Source: Stenotrophomonas pavanii | GTDB lineage: Bacteria > Pseudomonadota > Gammaproteobacteria > Xanthomonadales > Xanthomonadaceae | Length of the DNA stretch: 64,000 nucleotides | Assembly (NCBI RefSeq): GCF_900101175.1 | Contig: NZ_FNFQ01000002.1 | Location: 436,291-500,290, forward strand | Direction of reading: 5' to 3' | Part shown: piece after piece, positions 45,232 to 53,528 of the stretch | How the letters are laid out: every line of letters begins with the position of its first letter | Numbering within the stretch: position 1 is the stretch's first letter | Translations under genes and position numbers: made by a program | The notes under the pieces: model-generated | Told to the model about the DNA's origin: nothing | The model's input: only the letters and a program-made list of their open reading frames with translations | The model's database searches: none

Positions 45232-46890
45232 TCAGGGAATCATCCAGGTCAGCCAGTAGGCCTGGGCCAGGGTGATCAGGCCGACCATGGTGGTGAAGAC
45301 CAGGCTGTGCTTGACCGTGAAACGGAACAGGTCCGACTCCTTGCCGGCCAGGCCGACCGCCGCGCAGGCAATGGCGATCGACTGCGGCGAGATCATCTTG
45401 CCGGTAACACCGCCGGTGGTGTTGGCCGCCACCAGCAGCACGTCGGACACGCCGATCTGCTGCGCGGTGGTGGCCTGCAGTGCCGAGAACAGCGCATTGG
45501 ACGAGGTGTCCGAACCGGTCAGGAACACGCCCAGCCAGCCCAGGAACGGCGAGAAGAACGGGAAGGCGTCGCCGGTGTGCGCCAATGCCAGTGCCAGCGT
45601 CGCCGACAGGCCCGAATAGTTGGCGATGAAGGCGAAGGCCAGCACCATGCCGATCGAGTAGATCGGCATGCGCAGCTCACGCACGGTTTCACCGAAGGTC
45701 TTCAGCGCCGATCGGGCCGGCATGCGCAGCGCGATGATCGCGATCACCGCGGCGAGGATGATCGAGGTGCCGGTGGCCGAGAACCAGTCGAATTTGTAGA
45801 CCGCCTCATAGCTGAGCGGCGCGTCCACGATCGGCGGCATCTTCTGCACCCGCTGGTCCAGGCCCGGTACCGGGAGCTTCAGCACCCAGCTTTCCAGCGG
45901 GCCGCCCGCCGCGAACAGCGACTTGAACGGCTTGATGCTCCACAACGTGACCATCGCGGTGAGGATCAGGAACGGCGACCACGCCTTGGCGATCTGGCCG
46001 ACGCTGTAGCGCGGTGCCTCCAGTGCCTGTGCAGCCGCCTCGGCGCTGGTTTCGGTATCGAAGCGGAAGATCCGTACCGGCTTCCAGCGGCGCAGGAACA
46101 GGGTCAGGCACACCAGCGACGCCAGCGACGCGGTGATGTCCGGCAGCTCCGGGCCGATGAAGTTCGAGGTCAGGTACTGCGCGAGGGCGAACGAGCCGCC
46201 GGCCACCAGCACCGCCGGCCAGGTTTCCTTGATGCCACGCCAGCCATCCATGATCGCCATGATCCAGAACAGCACGATGACGGTCAGGAACGGCAGCTGG
46301 CGGCCGGCCATCTGGCCGATCTCGAATGCGTCCAGGCCGGTCACCTGCCCGGCCACGATGATCGGGATGCCCATCGCGCCGAACGCCACCGGCGCGGTGT
46401 TGACGATCAGGCACAGGCCGGCGGCGTACAGCGGCTTGAAGCCCAGCCCGACCAGCAATGCTGCGGTGATCGCCACCGGCGCACCGAAACCGGCCGCCCC
46501 TTCCAGGAAGGCACCGAACGCGAAGCCGACCATCAGCATCTGCAGGCGCTGGTCTTCGGTCACCGACAGGATCGAAGCGCGGATGATGTCGAACTGCCCG
46601 GTCTTGACCGAGACCTTGTAGAGGAACACCGCGCCGATGATGATCCAGGCGATCGGCCACAGTCCGTAGACGAAGCCGAAGCCGGCCGCACCCAGCGCCT
46701 GGGGCAACGGCATGCGGTAGAACAACAGGGCCACGCCAAGCGCGATGGCCACGGTGATCGTGCCGGCCAGCCAGCCCTTCATGCGCAGCACGGCCAGGGC
46801 AACGAAGAAGAACGCGATCGGCAGCAGCGCGATCAGGCTGGACAACCACAGGTTGCCGGCGGGGTCGTACAGGTGTTGCCAGGGCTGCAT
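45232..46890 (-). CDS. lldP: L-lactate permease
   Basis: 552 aa from the ATG at 46890. LctP-family transporter with about 12-14 membrane helices and family blocks [71 protein letters not shown] and [20 protein letters not shown]. It imports lactate with protons. First gene of lldP-lldR-lldD-dld, with two operator-like sites in its upstream region. Confidence 0.95.
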   Translation of the reverse strand: MQPWQHLYDPAGNLWLSSLIALLPIAFFFVALAVLRMKGWLAGTITVAIALGVALLFYRMPLPQALGAAGFGFVYGLWPIAWIIIGAVFLYKVSVKTGQFDIIRASILSVTEDQRLQMLMVGFAFGAFLEGAAGFGAPVAITAALLVGLGFKPLYAAGLCLIVNTAPVAFGAMGIPIIVAGQVTGLDAFEIGQMAGRQLPFLTVIVLFWIMAIMDGWRGIKETWPAVLVAGGSFALAQYLTSNFIGPELPDITASLASLVCLTLFLRRWKPVRIFRFDTETSAEAAAQALEAPRYSVGQIAKAWSPFLILTAMVTLWSIKPFKSLFAAGGPLESWVLKLPVPGLDQRVQKMPPIVDAPLSYEAVYKFDWFSATGTSIILAAVIAIIALRMPARSALKTFGETVRELRMPIYSIGMVLAFAFIANYSGLSATLALALAHTGDAFPFFSPFLGWLGVFLTGSDTSSNALFSALQATTAQQIGVSDVLLVAANTTGGVTGKMISPQSIAIACAAVGLAGKESDLFRFTVKHSLVFTTMVGLITLAQAYWLTWMIP

Positions 46891-46951
46891 GAAGACTCTC
46901 GACTGGAGGCGGAATGTACCCACCGCAGGCGGTGGATGGCCGTGGCTGGCG

Positions 46952-46972
46952 ATTATTGGTACTACCAATAAT
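46952..46972. promoter_or_regulatory. LldR operator 1, perfect palindrome
   Basis: Arms ATTATTGGTA (46952-46961) and TACCAATAAT (46963-46972) around one central base. The TTGGTxxTACCAA core is of the GntR/FadR type used by LldR. It lies 62 nt upstream of the lldP start. Confidence 0.75.
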
Positions 46973-47053
46973 GAATCCGATCAGACCACGTGCGACGGAT
47001 TTAACCGCCACTCCGATGAAGAGCCTATTAGACCATAGGGTTACATATTATAT

Positions 47054-47064
47054 TGGTCCTACCA
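47054..47064. promoter_or_regulatory. LldR operator 2
   Basis: TGGTCCTACCA, the same TGGT-N3-ACCA core as operator 1, centred 97 bp further from lldP. A TATAAT on the minus strand (near 47046-47051) lies directly beside it, so the operator would overlap the lldP promoter. Two separated operators flanking the promoter are also known for E. coli LldR. Confidence 0.65.
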
Positions 47065-47078
47065 TTAGCAGCACCCTG

Positions 47079-47102
47079 GTAGTGCCGGCCGCCGGCCGGC
47101 AA
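47079..47102 (+). repeat. SMAG-type repeat, single unit
   Basis: GTAGTGCCGGCCGCCGGCCG followed by GCAA; one base differs in the middle from the units at 17139 and 27801. It separates the lldP promoter from the mgtC-like gene, 12 nt past that gene's stop. Confidence 0.82.
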
Positions 47103-47113
47103 CTCGAGCTTCC

Positions 47114-47566
47114 TTATGAAATCCGCTTCTCCAACCGCCGCATCACCGCCAGCACCAGCACGCACAGCACGCTCACGCCGATGGCGATCACGTACTTGCT
47201 GATCCCCACCGCAATCCCGATGGCCGCGGCCATGATCAGCGAGCTGGCCGTGGTCAGGCCGCTGACCTGGTCCTCGCGTGAGCCGCGCAGGATGGTGCCG
47301 GCGGCCACGAAACCGACACAGGCCACCACCGCCTCGATCAGACGCACCGGATCAACCTGCAGCAGGTCGCGATAGCGCTCCTGCTGGAAATGCTCGGCGA
47401 CCGAATCACCGAGGCCGACGATCAACGCGGCGGCCCCCGCGATCAGCATGTGCGTGCGCAGGCCAGCGGCGTGCTTGCCCATCTCGCGCTCGACGCCAAG
47501 CACGCCGCCGAACAGCATCGCCGTCGCCACGCGCAGCAGGATCGAGACATCCTGGGTAAGTTCCAT
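47114..47566 (-). CDS. MgtC/SapB-family membrane protein
   Basis: 150 aa with about five membrane helices. Family blocks are LLRVATAMLFGGVLGVEREM, GLRTHMLIAGAAALIVGLG, RLIEAVVACVGFVAAGTILR and GLTTASSLIMAAAIGIAVGI. This is the short MgtC type (N-terminal domain only). MgtC proteins help growth at low magnesium and in host cells and can affect ATP synthase or phosphate balance in some species. No magnesium transporter is adjacent. Confidence 0.9.
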   Translation of the reverse strand: MELTQDVSILLRVATAMLFGGVLGVEREMGKHAAGLRTHMLIAGAAALIVGLGDSVAEHFQQERYRDLLQVDPVRLIEAVVACVGFVAAGTILRGSREDQVSGLTTASSLIMAAAIGIAVGISKYVIAIGVSVLCVLVLAVMRRLEKRIS

Positions 47567-47659
47567 GGGTCAGGCTCCGGGTGTTTTTCCCGGAGCCTTG
47601 CTCGGCGGTCGTAGGGCGGGAGTGAAGACGATGGCACGCCCTCTTCACCGCACGTCCTC

Positions 47660-47710
47660 ATCCACGCAGGGCGTGGGTCCACCGGTCAGGCATCCACGCC
47701 CTGCGTGGAT
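47660..47710. repeat. two ATCCACGC-type palindromes
   Basis: Unit 47660-47678 is ATCCACGC-AGG-GCGTGGGT (one mismatch); unit 47692-47710 is ATCCACGC-CCT-GCGTGGAT. Both lack a clean GTAG head. They lie between mgtC-like and SDR genes. Confidence 0.65.
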
Positions 47711-47727
47711 CTGCTGACCGCGCGCGC

Positions 47728-48486
47728 TCATTGCGCCAGGTAGCCGCCATCGATGGCGTAGTACGTGCCGGTCGCGAACGAGGCATCGTCGCTGGCCAGC
47801 CAGGCCACCAGCGCCGCCACCTCCTCCGCCGTGCCCAGCCGCTTCAATGCGTGGCGGCCCTCCAGGGTGGCACGCACCTTCGGGTCCATCTTCTCCAGCA
47901 GCGGCGTGCTGATGAAACCCGGGCCCACCGCGTTGACACGGATGCCGTCTGCGGCATGTTCCCAGGCAGCGGTCTGGGTCAGACCGACCACGCCGTGCTT
48001 GGCGGCCACATAGGCAGTGGAGCCGGCATAGCCCACCTGGCCCAGGATCGAAGCCATGTTGATGATGCTGCCGCCGCTGCCGGCCGCACGCATGGCCTGG
48101 ATCTGCGCACGCTGGCACAGGAAGACACTGGTTAGGTTCACGTCGATCACGCGCTGCCAGCCATCGACCGGATAGTCGCCACTGCTGGCTGCAGGCCCGC
48201 TGATGCCGGCGTTGTTGACCGCGATATGCACGCCGCCGAGCTCCTTCACCGTACGCTGCACTGCGGCCTCCACCGCCGCATCATCGGTGACGTCCAGCGC
48301 CACACCGATCGCCTGTCCGCCGTGCGCCTGCAACTGCGCGACAGTGGCATCCACCGCATCCTGCTTGAGATCCCAGACCGAGATCCGGGCACCGGACGCC
48401 GCCAGTGTCTGCGCCACCGCAAGGCCGATGCCGGAGACGCCGCCGGTCACGATCGCGGTCTTGCCGGTGAGCTGGTAATCGATCAT
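47728..48486 (-). CDS. short-chain dehydrogenase/reductase
   Basis: 252 aa from the ATG at 48486 (GGAGAA 6 nt upstream). Classical SDR: nucleotide loop TGGVSGIGLAVAQ at about 14-26, acidic residue in VWDLKQD (NAD preference), NNAGISG, catalytic Ser in NMASILG, YVAAK with catalytic Tyr and Lys, and C-terminal GTYYAIDGGYLAQ. The FabG-like group acts on many alcohols and ketones; substrate unknown. It is divergent from the old yellow enzyme, so a linked redox role is possible. Confidence 0.9.
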   Translation of the reverse strand: MIDYQLTGKTAIVTGGVSGIGLAVAQTLAASGARISVWDLKQDAVDATVAQLQAHGGQAIGVALDVTDDAAVEAAVQRTVKELGGVHIAVNNAGISGPAASSGDYPVDGWQRVIDVNLTSVFLCQRAQIQAMRAAGSGGSIINMASILGQVGYAGSTAYVAAKHGVVGLTQTAAWEHAADGIRVNAVGPGFISTPLLEKMDPKVRATLEGRHALKRLGTAEEVAALVAWLASDDASFATGTYYAIDGGYLAQ

Positions 48487-48658
48487 CTGTGTTCTCCACG
48501 TGTTGTCAATCGAAGCGGAATGCACCCGCCTGGCCAGCACGCTACGCCCCGACGTGTTACGACCGTGGCATATACAGGGCCTGCAACGATCCTTCCCATC
48601 GCTGCAACGCGTTCGCGCCTATGCTCAGGTCACGCATCTCCTCCCCATGGAATTCCCG

Positions 48659-49753
48659 ATGACGACCCCTGCCGCCGATCTGCTGTTCACGCCCACCCGC
48701 CTCGGTGATATCGCCGTAGCCAACCGCATCGCGATGGCGCCCCTGACGCGCAACCGTGCCCTGCCCGACCGCGTGCCCTCACCACTGGCGGTCACCTACT
48801 ACCGGCAGCGTGCCAGCGCCGGCCTGATCATCGCCGAGGCCACGCAGATCAGCCCGCTCGGCCAGGGCTATCTGGACACCCCGGGCATCTACAGCCGTGA
48901 CCAGGTCGCCGCCTGGAAAACGGTCACCGATGCAGTGCACGCCGAGGGCGGACGCATCGTGCTGCAGCTCTGGCACGTGGGCCGCATTTCCCACACCAGC
49001 CTGCTGCCGGAAGGCGAAGTGCCGGTGGCGCCCAGCGCGATCCGTGCCCAGGGCAAGACCTTCACCGCCAACGGTTTCGAAGATGTATCCGAGCCCCGCG
49101 CGCTGGGCATCGAAGAGATCCCGGCGCTCATCGAGGCCTTCCGGACTGCCGCCCGCAATGCGATCGACGCCGGTTTCGATGGCGTGGAAGTGCATGCGGC
49201 CAATGGCTACCTGATCGACCAGTTCCTGCGCGACGGCAGCAACCATCGTGACGATGCCTACGGCGGCAGCATCGAGAACCGCACGCGCCTGCTGTTCGAA
49301 GTGGTCAGTGCAGTAGCCGATGCCATCGGCCCGGGCCGTACCGGCGTGCGCCTGTCGCCGGTCACGCCGGTCAACGACGCGCACGACAGCGACCCGCAGC
49401 CCCTGTTCAATCGTGCGGTGGAACGCCTGGATGCGATTGACGGGCTGGCCTTCATCCATGTCATCGAAGGCGCCACCGGAGGCGACCGTGACAATATCGC
49501 GTTCGACTATGCGGGCCTGCGCGCTCGCTTCCGCGGCCGGTGGATCGCCAATAACGGCTACGATGCCGCACGCGCCGGCGAGGCCGTAGCCAGCGGCTAC
49601 GCCGACATGGTCGCCTTCGGCCGACCCTTCATCGCCAATCCGGATCTGGTCGCGCGCCTGCGTACCGGTGCGCCGTTGGCCGAGCTGGATGCGGACACGC
49701 TGTACGGCGGCGGCGAACACGGCTATACCGATTACCCACCGTTGGACCGCTGA
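48659..49753 (+). CDS. old yellow enzyme, NADH:flavin oxidoreductase
   Basis: 364 aa from the ATG at 48659 (GGAA 7 nt upstream); the ATG at 48647 is an alternative. FMN-dependent ene-reductase of the NemA/XenB type: NRIAMAPLTRNRALPDRVPS, IIAEATQISPLGQGYLDTPG, LQLWHVGRISHTSLLPEG, the His-Ala-Ala-Asn substrate motif VEVHAANGYLIDQFLRDGSN, and VAFGRPFIANPDL. It reduces activated C=C bonds, nitrate esters or nitroaromatics. In this organism group it probably handles electrophilic stress. Confidence 0.92.
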   Translation: MTTPAADLLFTPTRLGDIAVANRIAMAPLTRNRALPDRVPSPLAVTYYRQRASAGLIIAEATQISPLGQGYLDTPGIYSRDQVAAWKTVTDAVHAEGGRIVLQLWHVGRISHTSLLPEGEVPVAPSAIRAQGKTFTANGFEDVSEPRALGIEEIPALIEAFRTAARNAIDAGFDGVEVHAANGYLIDQFLRDGSNHRDDAYGGSIENRTRLLFEVVSAVADAIGPGRTGVRLSPVTPVNDAHDSDPQPLFNRAVERLDAIDGLAFIHVIEGATGGDRDNIAFDYAGLRARFRGRWIANNGYDAARAGEAVASGYADMVAFGRPFIANPDLVARLRTGAPLAELDADTLYGGGEHGYTDYPPLDR

Positions 49754-49761
49754 GTTCAATG

Positions 49762-49791
49762 CGGTGCCTGCCCGGTTCCGGGCAGGCACCG
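49762..49791. terminator. long hairpin after the old yellow enzyme
   Basis: Perfect 14-bp stem CGGTGCCTGCCCGG/CCGGGCAGGCACCG with only TT between arms, starting 9 nt past the stop. No T-run follows. It probably ends or protects the transcript. Confidence 0.55.
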
Positions 49792-49933
49792 GAGCCTGCA
49801 GTTTGGCCGTTTGGATCCCTGTTTTTGGCCACCCCGCCCCTCATCGAGGCGGCAGCAGCAGCGAAAATAACGCGATGTCACGCGAAGGGCGAGCGTGCAC
49901 CGACGCCCCGTTTTCCTTGCCGAGCGCCGAGCG

Positions 49934-50887
49934 ATGTCCCGATATTTCACCTTTGCTGATTACCGCCGTTTCGGCCAGCGCCATGGCTTCGATTACCGCG
50001 CTGATCCGGAACACCTGCGCGAGGACCAGTGGGCCGGTCGCGGCGAGGTCAACGAACAGTTCATGCGCGGTGGCATGAGCCTGATCGCCTCTGACGTGCA
50101 TAACCGGTTCCCCTATGTGGCTACCGCGCAGCAGCGTCCCGGGCTTGCCATCCGCGTGATGCTGCAGGGGCAGGTCGACGTGCGTATCCCGCGACGCGGT
50201 GCATTTACCCTGCGTGCCGGTACCGCGATGACCGCCCAGCATCGCGACCAGATCGAGATGACCGGCGCGCACCCCGGCCAGACGCGCATGCGCGGGGTCA
50301 GCGTGATCGTGCCGGCGGGAGTCGATGCGGAAGTTTTCCGGATGCCACTGCTGGAAAAGGCGCTCGACACGCACCTGGAATGCCGCCACTGGGCCATTCC
50401 ACACGCGATGTTGCCGGTGCTGGGCCAGTTGTTCGACCGCCCGTGGCAGGACGGCATCGATGCCTTGTGGCGCGAGGGCGTGGCACTGCAGCTGCTGGCG
50501 CTCGGCCTGCAGGCGGAGGACCTGCAGGCCGACCCGGTGCGCACGCTGCGCGCCGGCCAGCGCGAGCGCCTGGAACGCGTGCGCAGCTACCTGCATGACG
50601 ACCCCAGCCATGCCCACAGCCTGGTCGAGCTGGCCCGGCTGGCCTGCATGAGCCCCAGCTCACTGCGCCGCCATTTTGCCCAGCAGTATGGAAGCTCGGT
50701 GTTCGATTATCTGCACGAGCAGCGCATGCGCCACGCCGAACAGGGCCTGCGCGAAAACGGATGGACCGTCGAACAGGCCGCCGCCGCCAGCGGCTACCGC
50801 CACCCCAGCAACTTCGCCGCCGCGTTCCGCAAGCGCTTCGGCCTGGTGCCCAGCCGATGGCGCACCGGTCCCTCGAAGGTGGGGTGA
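49934..50887 (+). CDS. AraC-type regulator, PchR-like
   Basis: 317 aa from the ATG at 49934. The N-terminal half (MSRYFTFADYRRFGQRHGFD; GMSLIASDVHNRFPYVATAQ; RVMLQGQVDVRIPRRGAFTL) resembles the siderophore- and stress-linked PchR/YqhC-style effector domain. The C-terminal AraC DNA-binding region follows at about 220-312 (HAHSLVELARLACMSPSSLR; WTVEQAAAASGYRHPSNFAA). It follows the old yellow enzyme on the same strand, 180 nt away beyond a hairpin. No iron gene is near, so the effector is open. Confidence 0.88.
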   Translation: MSRYFTFADYRRFGQRHGFDYRADPEHLREDQWAGRGEVNEQFMRGGMSLIASDVHNRFPYVATAQQRPGLAIRVMLQGQVDVRIPRRGAFTLRAGTAMTAQHRDQIEMTGAHPGQTRMRGVSVIVPAGVDAEVFRMPLLEKALDTHLECRHWAIPHAMLPVLGQLFDRPWQDGIDALWREGVALQLLALGLQAEDLQADPVRTLRAGQRERLERVRSYLHDDPSHAHSLVELARLACMSPSSLRRHFAQQYGSSVFDYLHEQRMRHAEQGLRENGWTVEQAAAASGYRHPSNFAAAFRKRFGLVPSRWRTGPSKVG

Positions 50888-50904
50888 GGGCCTGTCGCCG
50901 GCAG

Positions 50905-50966
50905 GTGCCGACCTGGGTCGACACGCTCCGGCACCGTCGTGGATGCCGGCCAGCGGCCGGCACTAC
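50905..50966. repeat. GTGCCGACC palindrome and inverse SMAG unit
   Basis: 50905-50924 is GTGCCGACC-TG-GGTCGACAC (one mismatch; related to 27883). 50944-50966 is an inverse SMAG unit, TGCCGGCCAGCGGCCGGCAC then TAC. Both are between convergent genes. Confidence 0.75.
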
Positions 50967-51008
50967 CACCACCTCCGGGCATGGCGAACCCGGAGGACCT
51001 CAGCAAGC

Positions 51009-52919
51009 TCAATACACCGGCAGATCGATGTAGCTGGCCTGCGCCGCGCTGTGCCACACCCGCTGCGTGGCCTTCTGGTAATCGCCTGGCTTGGCCAGGT
51101 AGATGTTGGGCACGTAGGTCTGCGGATTGCGGTCATACAGCGGGAACAGGCTGGACTGCACCTGCACCATCACCCGGTGCCCCTTCTGGAAGGTGTGGTT
51201 GGCGTTGGGCAGATCGAAGCGGTACGGCAGCACCTGGTTCGCCGCCAGCGGCTTCGGATCGCTGAAGCTTTCGCGGTAACGGCCGCGGAAGATCGCCAGC
51301 GACACGGGCAGCTCGTAGCCCCCCATTTCCGGCGTCGATGCTTCCTGGTCCGGGTACACATCGATCAGCTTCACCACCCAGTCGCTGTCGGTGCCGCTGG
51401 TCGAGGCCTGCAGGTGAACCACCGGTGCGCCGCCGATGCGCAGCGGCGCCGTCAGCGGTTCGGTGATGAAGGTCAACACGTCCGGGCGGCCATCGACAAA
51501 GCGCTGGTCCTTGACCAGCCAGGTGGTCCACATGTCGCGGTCGCCGAAGCGGATCGGGCGCGGCACGAACGGCACCGGCTTGGCCGGATCGGACACGTAC
51601 TCCTCGAAGTCGCCCTCGCCCGCCGCTGGCGCCTGGAACGCCAGCTTGCCGCCGGCACGCAGATAGAGCGGCTTGCTGCTGGCGGCACAGCCCTTGTCGC
51701 AGCTGCGCGGCCACCCTTTCAGGCGGTCCCAGTGGTTTTCGCCGGTGTTGTAGATCAGCACCGGCGGCGTGTCGGCCTTCGGTGCACCGTCCACCAGGTA
51801 CTGGTCGAAGAACGGCTTGAGCACATCGCGACGGAACTGCAGCGCGGTATCGCCATCGAACTTCAGCGCGCCCAGTTCGCTGCCGCTGTAGTTCACCTGG
51901 CTGTGGCGCCACGGGCCCATCACCAGGTAATTGCGGTTGTTGCCGCTGTCGCGCCCTTCCATCGCCTGGTAGGCGTGGTTGGCGCCCCACATGTCCTCCT
52001 GGTCCCACAGGCCCTGCAGCCACAGGGTCGGTACCTTCAGCGGCGTCTTCGCCATCACCGCGTCCAGCGCCTGGCCCTGCCAGAAGCCGTCATAGGCCGG
52101 ATGCTCAACCAGCTTCTTCCACCAGGTCAGCTGGTCCACGCCGGTGAAACGCGCGTAGTCGCCGGCCGAACCGAGGCGCAGGAAAGTGCTGTAGTCGTCG
52201 TAGCCCAGGCTGGGCAGCGGCGTGCCCTTGCCGCGCTTCTCGGTCTGCATTGCGAAATAGTTGAAATTGACCTGCCGGAACGCACCGTAGTTGAGCCAGT
52301 CGTCACCCATCCAGCCATCGACCATCGGGCTCTGCGGTGCGGCCACCTTCAGTGCCGGGTGCGGGTCGGTCAGCGCCATCACCACGGTGAAGCCCTCGTA
52401 CGACGAGCCGAGCATGCCGACCTTGCCATTGCTTTCCGGCACGTTCTTCACCAGCCAGTCGATGGTGTCCCAGGCGTCGGTGGCGTGGTCCACCTTGGTG
52501 TTGTTCAACGGCCCGCGCAGCGGCCGGGTCATCACGTAATCGCCTTCGGAGCCGTACTTGCCGCGGATGTCCTGGAACACGCGGATGTAACCGCCGTCGA
52601 CGAACACCTCGTCGCCCTGCGGCAGCAGGTCGCGCATGCGCGGCGAATCGCTGCGGCTGGCGCGGCCGGCGGCATCGTAGGGGGTGCGGGTCAGCAGGAT
52701 CGGCGCATTGTGGGCGCCCTTGGGCACCACGATCACCGTATACAGCCTGGTGCCATCACGCATCGGCACCATCACCACGCGCTTGTCGTAGTCACGACCG
52801 ACATCGGGAGCAACGAAGGGCTTTCCGCTGATGTCCGGGGTCATCGGCGGGGTATCGGCGGCCAGCACGGTGCTGGACAGGCAAAGGGCAATGGCTACAG
52901 CGACGGCACGCACACGCAT
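51009..52919 (-). CDS. alpha-amino acid ester hydrolase
   Basis: 636 aa from the ATG at 52919 (GGGAGGGG 5 nt upstream). Signal peptide at about 1-20 (ending VLA). X-Pro dipeptidyl-peptidase/CocE fold with the blocks RDGTRLYTVIVVPKGAHNAP, VFQDIRGKYGSEGDYVMTRP, catalytic Ser173 in GSSYEGF, MGPWRHSQVNYSGSELG with the catalytic His, and a C-terminal jelly-roll domain. The sequence follows the alpha-amino acid ester hydrolases of Xanthomonas and related species closely. These cleave or form amino-acid amide and ester bonds, including the side chains of ampicillin-type beta-lactams. The natural role is unclear. Confidence 0.9.
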   Translation of the reverse strand: MRVRAVAVAIALCLSSTVLAADTPPMTPDISGKPFVAPDVGRDYDKRVVMVPMRDGTRLYTVIVVPKGAHNAPILLTRTPYDAAGRASRSDSPRMRDLLPQGDEVFVDGGYIRVFQDIRGKYGSEGDYVMTRPLRGPLNNTKVDHATDAWDTIDWLVKNVPESNGKVGMLGSSYEGFTVVMALTDPHPALKVAAPQSPMVDGWMGDDWLNYGAFRQVNFNYFAMQTEKRGKGTPLPSLGYDDYSTFLRLGSAGDYARFTGVDQLTWWKKLVEHPAYDGFWQGQALDAVMAKTPLKVPTLWLQGLWDQEDMWGANHAYQAMEGRDSGNNRNYLVMGPWRHSQVNYSGSELGALKFDGDTALQFRRDVLKPFFDQYLVDGAPKADTPPVLIYNTGENHWDRLKGWPRSCDKGCAASSKPLYLRAGGKLAFQAPAAGEGDFEEYVSDPAKPVPFVPRPIRFGDRDMWTTWLVKDQRFVDGRPDVLTFITEPLTAPLRIGGAPVVHLQASTSGTDSDWVVKLIDVYPDQEASTPEMGGYELPVSLAIFRGRYRESFSDPKPLAANQVLPYRFDLPNANHTFQKGHRVMVQVQSSLFPLYDRNPQTYVPNIYLAKPGDYQKATQRVWHSAAQASYIDLPVY

Positions 52920-53062
52920 GGACAACCCCTCCCGGCAGGAAAGCTCCAAGCCTACTCCTGCCCTGCGCCGTGAAGTGTGTGCAGGCTTTGCATTCTGCGG
53001 TGGATGCAGGCAGGACTGATGGCACATGTGCCTGCGGTGCCGCTGCGCTCGCCGGCGAACGG

Positions 53063-53138
53063 TAGTGCCGACCGCTGGCCGGCGACCGCGTAACGCGCCC
53101 CAGGAGCATGAAGTTGCCGGCCAGCGGCCGGCACTACC
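53063..53138. repeat. SMAG-type inverted pair
   Basis: Unit 53063-53085 starts GTAGTGCCGACCGCTGGCCG; inverse unit 53116-53138 reads TGCCGGCCAGCGGCCGGCAC then TAC. The pair ends 3 nt before the 3' end of the gene at 53142. Confidence 0.85.
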
Positions 53139-53141
53139 CGG

Positions 53142-53528
53142 TCAGGCCACCACCACCTCGTGCAGCGCCAGCCAGCGCCAGCGACCCTCTTCCTGCCTCA
53201 GCACCGCCAGCGATTCGCGCCACGCGGGCTGGCCGTCATCGATCGAATGCCCTTCGCGATAGCGCAGCACCGCCAGCGGCAATGGCGCATCCACCGCCTG
53301 CACGGCGTCGATGGAAATCCGCAGCCCGGGGCGCGCGCCGTGACCACCGGCGAACAACGCCTGCACGGCCTGCCGATCCAATCGGCGCCCGGCGATGCCG
53401 GCCATGCTGAAGTCCGCGCAGAAATGCGCCATCAGATCACCCAGCGCGTCGGTGCCGACGTCGGCACGGAACCAGGCCTGCAGCTTGTCATGCAGGTGGT
53501 GGATTTCATGTTCTGCGGTGGTTTCCAT
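53142..53528 (-). CDS. SnoaL-like/DUF4440 small protein
   Basis: 128 aa from the ATG at 53528. Pattern of the NTF2-like fold: HDKLQAWFRADVGTDALGDL, MAHFCADFSMAGIAGRRLDR, QAVQALFAGGHGARPGLRIS, then three strands (AVLRYREGHSID; WRESLAVLRQEEGRWRWLAL; HEVVVA). Catalytic residues cannot be named. It overlaps the MFS stop by 1 nt and is therefore cotranscribed with the exporter, perhaps acting on the same compound. Confidence 0.72.
   Translation of the reverse strand: METTAEHEIHHLHDKLQAWFRADVGTDALGDLMAHFCADFSMAGIAGRRLDRQAVQALFAGGHGARPGLRISIDAVQAVDAPLPLAVLRYREGHSIDDGQPAWRESLAVLRQEEGRWRWLALHEVVVA

Noticed and set aside
43312..46971. 1219-codon plus-strand frame opposite the lactate operon
   Set aside because: It covers four well-identified minus-strand genes and has a His/Arg/Gln-rich composition without domains.
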